Assembly (NCBI GenBank): GCA_945867435.1
Contig: CAMBIK010000015.1
Coordinates: forward strand, 1-32,092
Source: Klebsiella pneumoniae
Lineage (GTDB): Bacteria; Myxococcota_A; UBA796; SXON01
Direction of reading: 5' to 3'
Length of the DNA stretch: 32,092 bases
Under the pieces are notes generated by a model that saw only the letters and a program-made list of their open reading frames with translations, searched no databases and had not been told where the DNA came from. The position numbers and the translations under genes are program-made. This document shows positions 25,016-32,092 of the stretch, piece by piece. Within the stretch, counting starts at the first letter, position 1. Each line of letters opens with the position of its first letter.

Positions 25016-26332
25016 ATGCGCGACGAAGTGAAGGTCATGTGTCGTCTCGCCTGGCCCACCAGCCTCGGCATGCTGGCCTTCATGGGGATGAACGTGGTGG
25101 ACACGCTGTGCGTGGGCCAGCTCGGGAGCGCGGCGCAGGCGGCCGTCTCCATCACCAACGGATGGGGGCTCTCGGGCGCGGTCCTGGCGATGGGGATCGT
25201 GCGCGCCATCGAGCCGATCGTGGCGCAATCCCATGGCGAGGGCGACAAGGCGGCGGCGGGGCAAGCGCTGGTGCGGATGCTGGTGCTCGCCATCCCGCTC
25301 GGCCTGCTGGCCGGCGGGTGGTACGCGCTGGCTCCGTTTGGACTCTCCCTGCTTGGCCAACCGGCGACCATCCTTCCGTTCGCTGAAGACTACGCCAGTG
25401 TAATCGCCCTGAGTTGGCCGTTCGCCATCCTGGCCCAGACGATCCGCGTCTTCCTTCAGTCGTTGGGAATCGTCCGCCCCGCGATGATCGCCACCGTGCT
25501 CGGAACGCTCATCAAGGGCCCGCTCAACCTGCTCTTGATGTCGGGCGTCGGCCCCATTCCGGCGCTGGGGATCGCGGGGGCGGCGTGGGCGACCCTCGTG
25601 GTGGACATCCTCGTGCTGGGCTTGCTCGTCGTGACCGTTCGGACAACGCTATCGGAGTACTGGCCGGACAAGCTATCGATTCACCCAATGAAGCTCGCCA
25701 ACCTGCTCCGGGTGGGCATGCCGATCGGCGTGCAGATGGGCACGGAGTTCTGGGCCTTTTCGATGACGGCCGTGATGATGGGCTGGATCAGCGAACGGGC
25801 GATGGCCGCACATGCCGTGGCGTTGAACCTTGCCTCTGTCTCGTTCATGCTGCCGCTGGGCATCGCGACCGCCGCGGCCGCACGGGTCGGCCACCGCTTC
25901 GGCGCAGGGGAAGACTGGGGGAAGTCCGCCCGAGCGGCCCTCCTGCTCGGTGCGGGTACGCAGCTCGTGTCCGGAGCGGTCTTCCTCGGGCTGGGCGCCT
26001 GGCTCGTCGCGCCCTACAGCCCCGATCTGGACGTGCGCGCCCTGGCCGCCACGCTGATGCCAATCGCAGCCGCGTTCCAGCTCTTCGATGGCATGCAGGT
26101 GATCGGCTTCGGCATCCTGCGCGGGGCGGGGGATGTTCGGGTTCCCACCCTCGCGAACCTGCTGGGCTACTACGTGTTCGGCCTCCCCTTCGCCTACTTT
26201 CTCGGTGTTCGCGGTGGTGGAGGGCCTACTGCGATCTGGTGGGGACTCAGCATCGGCTTGGGCGTTGTCTCCGTGTTCCTGCTAGCGCGAATTCGGGTCG
26301 TACACCGGCGAGGGGGAGTGCGCGTTCGGTAG
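25016..26332 (+). CDS. MATE family efflux transporter
   Basis: 12-TM-like; VVDTLCVGQLGSAAQAAVS, LGIAGAAWATLV. ATG at 25016 (MRDEVK). Confidence 0.88.
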   Translation: MRDEVKVMCRLAWPTSLGMLAFMGMNVVDTLCVGQLGSAAQAAVSITNGWGLSGAVLAMGIVRAIEPIVAQSHGEGDKAAAGQALVRMLVLAIPLGLLAGGWYALAPFGLSLLGQPATILPFAEDYASVIALSWPFAILAQTIRVFLQSLGIVRPAMIATVLGTLIKGPLNLLLMSGVGPIPALGIAGAAWATLVVDILVLGLLVVTVRTTLSEYWPDKLSIHPMKLANLLRVGMPIGVQMGTEFWAFSMTAVMMGWISERAMAAHAVALNLASVSFMLPLGIATAAAARVGHRFGAGEDWGKSARAALLLGAGTQLVSGAVFLGLGAWLVAPYSPDLDVRALAATLMPIAAAFQLFDGMQVIGFGILRGAGDVRVPTLANLLGYYVFGLPFAYFLGVRGGGGPTAIWWGLSIGLGVVSVFLLARIRVVHRRGGVRVR

Positions 26333-26518
26333 GGCGAGGGCTGCGCCGAACCGCTGCAACCGCGCGCACGCGGCCCACAGGGCGCAGGCTTCGCGGAGCC
26401 GGAGCGTGACCTGCGCTTCCGTAGGGGCGCCCAGGTCGGGGATCACCACGGGCTCGGCCATTTGCCGGCACGCCTCTCGAAGTCCCGCGGTATTCCGGTC
26501 GGCCGTGAGCTCACTCAC
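26282..26518 (-). CDS. Small hypothetical protein, possible partner of the NTase
   Basis: 78 aa from GTG at 26518, 8-nt overlap with NTase stop; overlaps MATE 3' end tail-to-tail. Confidence 0.5.
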   Translation of the reverse strand: MSELTADRNTAGLREACRQMAEPVVIPDLGAPTEAQVTLRLREACALWAACARLQRFGAALALPNAHSPSPVYDPNSR

Positions 26519-26975
26519 GTTCCAACTCCATAAGGCGCTGAATGTCCACCAGATCCTGCGGGCGACCGGCGGTGGTCTTCAGCACGATCAGTCCTTCCCG
26601 GGTCACCACCTGGAGAGTCCCGCCCTCGACCGGGAGCCGGATACGCCCATCAAAGACCGCTGTGAGGCCGTCTGGGAGCAGGAGCAGGTCCAACATCAAG
26701 GGTTGAACCCCGATCAGGCGGGTCTGGCGCAACAACGTGATGCCGCCCTGCAAGTGCATGGGCAGCGCGTCGAAGGTGTACCCAAGAGTGCGGGCCAGTG
26801 CCCGGACGGCATCGATCTGGTCGCGAGACACCAGAAGATCGATGTCGCGGGTTGCCCGCGGGGACCCATAAACCGCGAGGGCGAGAGCGCCGCACAGCGC
26901 GTACTCCAACCTGGCCTCATCGAGCGCCCGGGTGAGCACCATCAACTCGGCGTAGGGGTCGAAGGGCACGCCCAC
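26511..26975 (-). CDS. Nucleotidyltransferase-fold protein (AbiEii/DUF6036-like)
   Basis: ALCGALALAVYGSPRATRDIDLLVS with third Asp in PLMLDLLLLPDG. Confidence 0.75.
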   Translation of the reverse strand: MGVPFDPYAELMVLTRALDEARLEYALCGALALAVYGSPRATRDIDLLVSRDQIDAVRALARTLGYTFDALPMHLQGGITLLRQTRLIGVQPLMLDLLLLPDGLTAVFDGRIRLPVEGGTLQVVTREGLIVLKTTAGRPQDLVDIQRLMELERE

Positions 26976-26978
26976 CCC

Positions 26979-27371
26979 TCACGAGTCCTTGAGCAGCTTG
27001 TCGACGGTCTGCTGGTCCGCGCCCGGAAAGCGATAGGCCCCGAACTCATCCGGTTTCACCCACCTCACGTCGGCGACGCGCACGGTCTGGGGATCGCCCA
27101 CGATGCCGCAGCGATACACGACCATGTCCAGGGTGTAGGTGGGGTATGCGTGAGTCACATGCAGCACACGGTGACCGATTTGCGTGTCCACCCCGATCCG
27201 GTCGCGCAAGGTGCGACGGAGCGCTTCGCTGTCGCTTTCGCCATCCCGAACCCGACCACCGGGAAATTCCCACAGATGGGGCAGCTCCGATTCGGCCCGC
27301 CGCTGGGTGATCAGAAAGCTTCCATCGACCTCGACTTCAGCGGCGACGATCCGGACATGGGGCAACGACAT
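26979..27371 (-). CDS. Nudix-fold (MutT-like) protein with degenerate Nudix box
   Basis: LITQRRAESELPHLWEFPGGRVRDGESDSEALRRTLRDRIGV. Confidence 0.8.
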   Translation of the reverse strand: MSLPHVRIVAAEVEVDGSFLITQRRAESELPHLWEFPGGRVRDGESDSEALRRTLRDRIGVDTQIGHRVLHVTHAYPTYTLDMVVYRCGIVGDPQTVRVADVRWVKPDEFGAYRFPGADQQTVDKLLKDS

Positions 27372-27479
27372 AGAGTTTCCAGCAGGTAGCGAAGCCTATC
27401 ACACCCGCAGCGTGCGGCAGACTACCGGACGATTCCCGCTCCTCGACTATACTGTCCTCACTCTTCCACGGACCCGCTC

Positions 27480-28061
27480 ATGATCCGCAGCGCCTTCAAA
27501 TCCGGACTCAAGCGCATCCTCGGCGTCGAAGTCAAGCCCTCGCCCGCGCCCCCGCCGGCCTGGCGCGAGGTGCCGGCCGCTCGGGTGGAGCCGCCCGTAG
27601 TGCAGGCCTCAAAGCCTGTGTCTCCGGAAGCCCCCCCCCCGGTCGTGGAGGTGGTGGCACCGGTCGTCGAGCTTGCGCCGGAACCCACGCCCATCCCCGC
27701 GGAGAAGAAGTCCAAGGCCAAGAAGAAGGCCGCCCCGGTGGTCGAGGCCGCCCCGGTCGTCGAGGCGACTGCGGTCGTCGAGGCGGCAGGGGCCGTTCAG
27801 TCCTCAGGGGTAGACGAAGTCGGCCCTGCAGCCTACTCGATGGAACAGGTGCAGGAACTGTTCGACGAGATGGTCCGGCCCGCGCTTCAGGGCGATGGCG
27901 GCGACATCACGCTGCTCCGCATCGAGGCCAACGATGTGTACGTCCGGCTCGTCGGCAGCTGCTCGACCTGCCCCTCCTCCATCCTCACGATGAAGATGGG
28001 AGTGGAGTCGCTGCTTCGCGAGGAACTTCCAGGATTCGGCAGCCTCATCCAGGTGGATTGA
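27480..28061 (+). CDS. NifU C-terminal-domain Fe-S scaffold-like protein with Pro/Ala/Val-rich N-terminal extension
   Basis: MEQVQELFDEMVRPALQGDGGDITLLRI...GSCSTCPSSILTMKMGVESLL. Confidence 0.88.
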   Translation: MIRSAFKSGLKRILGVEVKPSPAPPPAWREVPAARVEPPVVQASKPVSPEAPPPVVEVVAPVVELAPEPTPIPAEKKSKAKKKAAPVVEAAPVVEATAVVEAAGAVQSSGVDEVGPAAYSMEQVQELFDEMVRPALQGDGGDITLLRIEANDVYVRLVGSCSTCPSSILTMKMGVESLLREELPGFGSLIQVD

Positions 28062-29130
28062 TCCACCCGGCTTCGATCCATTCGGCGACAGGATGGTGCA
28101 GCCCAACCTTTCCGACCGATAACATCGACGCATCGCCGCCTTCGTCGAGCCACGCGGACACCCGGCACCAGCCGATCCAATAGACCCGATCCTTGGCGTA
28201 CACGCCAGGTTCTTCGGGGTCAGCCAATCCACGCTTGATGCGCACGCAAGTGGTCCACGCGCCGGCAGGCCCTAGCAGCGTTTCCAGTCCCCGGTACACC
28301 TCAGTAAAACCCTGTTCGCGGGCACGCCGTACCGCTGCTGCGAGCAGCGCCAGCCGATTGGAGGTGCCATCCGGCAGCCCCACCGCACGGGCCTCAGCGT
28401 GCAACGCCAGCCCTTCCTCGGTTGCCAGCGAACCGGCGAGCCCATGGGCGAAGATCGTCAGCGGTTGCCTCGCCCCCGCTTCTGCCCGCCCAACATGCAC
28501 GCCCACCTCGTGAGCGACGAGCGCGACAAGCTCTGTCTCCGAAACGACAGCGCGGGGGTTCACGCGAAGGACACGACGAGGACTGTCCACCACCACGCGC
28601 GCAGTCATGATGGGGTCGGTCTGCACGGTCCAGTCGCCATGGCCGGCCTGAACGAGCGCCTCGCGAAAAGCGGTGAGCAGCGCATCGTGCGGCACCACGG
28701 TCCGGTCCTCCCGCCGCAACGGCGGTGCGACTGCGGGGGGGGGGCCAGCATCCTGGTACCACCCGCTTGCCGAGGCGAGCGCCTCGAAGGCGAGCGCAGT
28801 GCGGTCCCGAAGCGCACGGATGGAAAGCGCAAGCTCATCGCGGGCGGCGGACACTTCGCGGCCGAGGGGGTGGTGAAGGGGGGGGCGCACGTCGTCGCAC
28901 GCCTCGAGGAGCGCGTCGGCATCCGGCAGAGGGAGGTAGCGAAAGCGCGCTGGATTGCCTCTCAAAAAGCTGGCTCTCGCCTCCACCTCGTCCAGAGGGT
29001 TGAGGTGACGGGAGGCGGCGAGACGGACCTGGAGCGCAGCGAGCTGGCGATCGGCGCGAAGGAGGTCGTCGGGGAGGTCCATCAGACGGTGTAGCCGGGA
29101 GAGGGTGTGCCGGGCTAACCGGCCGCGCAT
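28045..29130 (-). CDS. DUF1704/KIAA0895 (MATCAP-like) metallopeptidase
   Basis: VALVAHEVGVHVGRAEAGARQPLTIFAHGLAGSLATEEGLALHAEA: HExxxH and EEGLA. GGAG SD upstream of ATG 29130 (29142 alternative). Confidence 0.8.
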   Translation of the reverse strand: MRGRLARHTLSRLHRLMDLPDDLLRADRQLAALQVRLAASRHLNPLDEVEARASFLRGNPARFRYLPLPDADALLEACDDVRPPLHHPLGREVSAARDELALSIRALRDRTALAFEALASASGWYQDAGPPPAVAPPLRREDRTVVPHDALLTAFREALVQAGHGDWTVQTDPIMTARVVVDSPRRVLRVNPRAVVSETELVALVAHEVGVHVGRAEAGARQPLTIFAHGLAGSLATEEGLALHAEARAVGLPDGTSNRLALLAAAVRRAREQGFTEVYRGLETLLGPAGAWTTCVRIKRGLADPEEPGVYAKDRVYWIGWCRVSAWLDEGGDASMLSVGKVGLHHPVAEWIEAGWINPPG

Positions 29131-30055
29131 GGAGTTCTCCATCGAGCGCGTGGCGGCGATGCCCACCCCATTGGTGCGCTCCGCACTCGCCCCGTGGGTT
29201 GCGGGCCATCTTGAAGCGACACCCGAAGCCCGGGCCGCTCTGGTCGACCAGCTCCAGCGAATCGTGGACGCGGCGAGCGACGGCGAGATCGACTCGATGC
29301 GGATCACGTTCGCGAATGCCGGAGATACTTGGCGTTTCCACCCGGCAGACCCCCTCGCACGCCGGGTCACGCGCGCGTACATGGCCGCGGCCGTGCAACC
29401 CTGGTGGTTTCAAGGTCGCGAACCGCTGGACCGCTTCCTCACCTCACCCGCGAAGCGAAGGATGGTGGTCTGCAACCACCTGTCCTACACCGACACGCAG
29501 GTGACCGACGTGGTCTTGGCGCTCGCAGGACAGGAGGCGTTCGCGAACCGTCTCGTGGCCATCGCGGGGCCCAAGGTGTACACCGAGCCGTGGCGACGCA
29601 TGGCTTCCATCGCGCTCAACACTCGGAAGACCGCCCAGTCCAGCCGGGTGGCCTCGGAGCAAGGCGCCCTCGGCCCTCGGGAACTTGCCGTGGTGGCACT
29701 CGAGACTCTCGCCGATGCCGTTCGCTTGATGGACCAAGGCTACATCGTTCTGTTGTACCCCGAAGGCACGCGCGCCCGTCATGGCAGGCTGCAGCCGTTC
29801 CTCCGCGCCGCCGCTCGCTACCTCGCGATCGAGGGGCTCGAAGTGATGCCGCTCGGCCAGGTGGGGGGCGAACAGGTGTTCCCCATGGAAGCCACCATCA
29901 TGCGTCAGGCGGCGGTGAACCTGGTGTGCGGCGATTCGTTTCTCACGGCGGACTACGCTGGTAAAGCGGCCGCGCTGGAGGAATGCCACCGACGAGTGGC
30001 CGCGCTGCTCCCCGACACGTATCAACCGGCCGCAGGCTCGCTGCGCGTGGACTGA
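29129..30055 (+). CDS. PlsC-like 1-acyl-glycerol-3-phosphate acyltransferase family protein
   Basis: VCNHLSYTDTQ (Hx4D) and LLYPEGTRARHG. Start 29129 or 29159. Confidence 0.8.
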   Translation: MEFSIERVAAMPTPLVRSALAPWVAGHLEATPEARAALVDQLQRIVDAASDGEIDSMRITFANAGDTWRFHPADPLARRVTRAYMAAAVQPWWFQGREPLDRFLTSPAKRRMVVCNHLSYTDTQVTDVVLALAGQEAFANRLVAIAGPKVYTEPWRRMASIALNTRKTAQSSRVASEQGALGPRELAVVALETLADAVRLMDQGYIVLLYPEGTRARHGRLQPFLRAAARYLAIEGLEVMPLGQVGGEQVFPMEATIMRQAAVNLVCGDSFLTADYAGKAAALEECHRRVAALLPDTYQPAAGSLRVD

Positions 30056-30066
30056 CCCGAGCACGC

Positions 30067-31389
30067 TCAGGTCCCGGAGAACTCCACCGAGTCGAAAAAC
30101 AGGGAGGGGCTCCGCACTCCCGACCACGTCCACACATCGTTGGCGGGCTCCACAAGGTGCCCCAGCACCTCTTCAATGTTGCCCGAGACGTTCATCTCGC
30201 CAACATGCCCGACCACCTTGCCGTGCTCCACCAAAAGGCCTTGAACGCCGAAGCTGAAGTCTCCGGTCAGCCCGTTGCTGTTGCCGCCAAGGAAGCCGGT
30301 CACGATGATACATTTTGATACATCGGCGAGGATTTCGGCCGGCGTGCGGGTGCCCGCCCCGACCACCCAGTTGCTGCGCCCCCCGGTGGTGGCGGGCATT
30401 CCCAGCTTCCGCCCGTAGTAGGTGCTGATGTAGTAGTTCTGCAAAACTCCGGCCTCAACCACCGACATCGGCCGAGACACGAGCGCGTCTCCATCCCAAG
30501 GGCGCGACCCCAGACCGCGCCTGATGTTCGGAACGTCGTGAATCGTGAGGCTGGAATTGGCGATTTTGGTCCCCAAGCGCCCGGCCAGGAAGCTGCGCTG
30601 TTGATGGAGCTCGCTGCCGCTCAACGGTCCCCCGATGACCCCGAGGATTTTGCCGGCCACGCGGTTCTCCAACATCATGGGGTACCGCCCGGAAGGGGCT
30701 GGCTTGCTGCCAAGACGCTCCTCCGCCTTGCTCCACGCTTCAGCGGCGATGAAGGCATGGGTGGGCAGATCGCTCTGGTGCAAGGCCGAGTACCATGAGG
30801 TGGCCTCGGGCCGGCGGCCCCCCGGCTCCTCCAAAGTCATCTCCACCCCGGCCCCGAAGCCCGTGCCGGTACGCCCCCCCTCAAATCCGTTGGACATGAC
30901 CCGCACGGACTCGTCGCAGGAGTCCGACACATACATGGTCGCGCTCAGAATGCGCGAGCGGCTGGGCAGGGCATCGACAGCGGCTTCCAACGCCTCTGCC
31001 GAGGTGCGACGCGACTCAACGCTGAGCGAGGCATAGCTGTCATCGTTAGCATCAAGCTCCGCTTCCGTGGCACCCCGCCCGCAGAGCGCGAGGTCCGGCT
31101 GCCGCCGCTCTTCCTCGGGCTCCAGCACCCGCGTGGCGGCGATCGCACGCTCCATAAACGCCCTCACTGCGTCGGGTCGCATGTCGGAGGTGCTGTGCAC
31201 GGAGTAGCGGTCGTCCACCAGGAGGGCGAGCGAAAGCCCGCGGCTCGTGGCCTGCGTGGCCTGTTCGAGCTTTCCAGCCCGACGCACCAGCGAGAGTTCG
31301 GAGCTGCGCGACACCGAGACGGTCACCTCGCCAGCACCCATCTTCTTGGCGTCATCCGCCGTCTTGCGAGCCAGTTCAAGGAGGCTCAT
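30067..31389 (-). CDS. pmbA: TldE/PmbA family metalloprotease subunit
   Basis: MSLLELARKTADDAKKMGAGEVTVSVSRSSELSLVR..., GGRSNWVVGAGTRTPAEILADVSKCIIVTGFLGGNSNGLTGDFSFGVQG. Confidence 0.88.
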   Translation of the reverse strand: MSLLELARKTADDAKKMGAGEVTVSVSRSSELSLVRRAGKLEQATQATSRGLSLALLVDDRYSVHSTSDMRPDAVRAFMERAIAATRVLEPEEERRQPDLALCGRGATEAELDANDDSYASLSVESRRTSAEALEAAVDALPSRSRILSATMYVSDSCDESVRVMSNGFEGGRTGTGFGAGVEMTLEEPGGRRPEATSWYSALHQSDLPTHAFIAAEAWSKAEERLGSKPAPSGRYPMMLENRVAGKILGVIGGPLSGSELHQQRSFLAGRLGTKIANSSLTIHDVPNIRRGLGSRPWDGDALVSRPMSVVEAGVLQNYYISTYYGRKLGMPATTGGRSNWVVGAGTRTPAEILADVSKCIIVTGFLGGNSNGLTGDFSFGVQGLLVEHGKVVGHVGEMNVSGNIEEVLGHLVEPANDVWTWSGVRSPSLFFDSVEFSGT

Positions 31390-32092
31390 GCGCTTGCCCC
31401 CCCGACCGAGAGCTTCGATACCTTCACCGTTGGCATCCCCTGGCTGACCGGCACGCTCTGGCCGTCTTTCCCGCATGTCCACCCCCCTTCGTCGATCTTC
31501 AGGTCGTTCCCGACCATCTCGATGGTGGCGAGCACGTCGGGTCCGTTGCCGATGAGGTTCACATCCTTGATCGGACGCGTGAGCCTTCCCCCCTCGATCA
31601 GGTAGCCGCGACGAACATAGAACGCGAAGTCCCCGGCGCCGATCTGCACCTGCCCGTTGGCAAAGTCCGCGCAGTAGATGCCATTCTGTACGCTGGCGAT
31701 GATCTCCTCGGGGCTGAAGGTGCCGCTCTCCATGTAGGTGCTCCGCATTCGCGGAAGCACGACATGGCGGAAGCTCTCGCGCCGGCCTGAACCCGTGGGA
31801 GCCACCCCGTAATGTTTCGCGCTGATCTCATCGTGAAGAAAGCCACGCAAAATACCATCTTCCACCAGGACCGAACGCTGAACGTCGTTGCCCTCGTCGT
31901 CGGTGTTGATCGTGCCGCGGGCATGAGGGATGGTGCCATCGTCCACCACGGTCACGCCGGGCGGAGCGATACGGGTGCCGATGCGGTCGGCGAAGATGCT
32001 GATCCCCTTGCGGTTGAAATCCGCCTCGAGACCGTGCCCGATCGCCTCGTGGAGCAGGATGCCCGAAGACCCCGCCCCGAGCACGACAGTCA
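31386..32092 (-). CDS. tldD: TldD metalloprotease subunit, truncated by the window end
   Basis: VLGAGSSGILLHEAIGHGLEADFNRKG (HExxxH). ATGA overlap with pmbA. Confidence 0.9.
   Translation of the reverse strand, partial: TVVLGAGSSGILLHEAIGHGLEADFNRKGISIFADRIGTRIAPPGVTVVDDGTIPHARGTINTDDEGNDVQRSVLVEDGILRGFLHDEISAKHYGVAPTGSGRRESFRHVVLPRMRSTYMESGTFSPEEIIASVQNGIYCADFANGQVQIGAGDFAFYVRRGYLIEGGRLTRPIKDVNLIGNGPDVLATIEMVGNDLKIDEGGWTCGKDGQSVPVSQGMPTVKVSKLSVGGASA

Noticed and set aside
15527-26975. The two NTase genes as a recent duplication
   Set aside because: They share only the generic motif; flanking residues and lengths (202 vs 154 aa) differ too much to claim recent duplication.
27448-27453. TATACT as a sigma70 -10 box upstream of the NifU-domain gene
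   Set aside because: No acceptable -35 at 16-18 bp spacing; left unsupported.
1-32092. CRISPR arrays, tRNA/rRNA genes, transposases, integrases, prophage genes
   Set aside because: Looked for direct repeats with spacers, tRNA T-arm-like motifs and mobile-element proteins; none seen by eye. A tRNAscan/CRISPR search could confirm.

Overview
High-GC bacterial chromosomal window. The gene content (MopE-like repeats, FHA/sigma54 regulator, secreted proteins with MYXO-CTERM-like tails, DivIVA) suggests a Myxococcota/deltaproteobacterial-type organism; this is inference. About 29 protein genes are supportable. No tRNA, rRNA, CRISPR array, transposase or phage module was seen. Recognisable content, in order: alkaline-phosphatase-superfamily membrane protein (5' truncated); two coupled MIO-family (histidine ammonia-lyase-like) genes preceded by a lipoprotein; isochorismatase; DUF482/FemAB-like acyltransferase; SRPBCC-cyclase fusion; MopE-repeat protein; radC; FHA-FHA-sigma54 activator; nucleotidyltransferase; SDR/PHP/DivIVA cluster; sigma-like/zinc/TM protein; comF; rlmH; rsfS; obg; S1 protease; MATE exporter; NTase and Nudix-like module; NifU-domain protein; KIAA0895/MATCAP-like metalloprotease; PlsC; and a TldE/TldD pair (TldD truncated at the window end). 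Strongest leads: (1) a MIO-family paralog whose cofactor-forming Ser is Ala (AAG) and whose catalytic Tyr loop is missing, translationally coupled to a more intact paralog carrying SSG; (2) a consensus -24/-12 sigma54 promoter placed so that radC should be leaderless; (3) rsfS with an apparent AUA start codon; (4) a 54-aa ORF absent from the ORF track, with SD and terminator; (5) a Nudix-like protein with a degenerate Nudix box in an apparent operon with an NTase and a small ORF.
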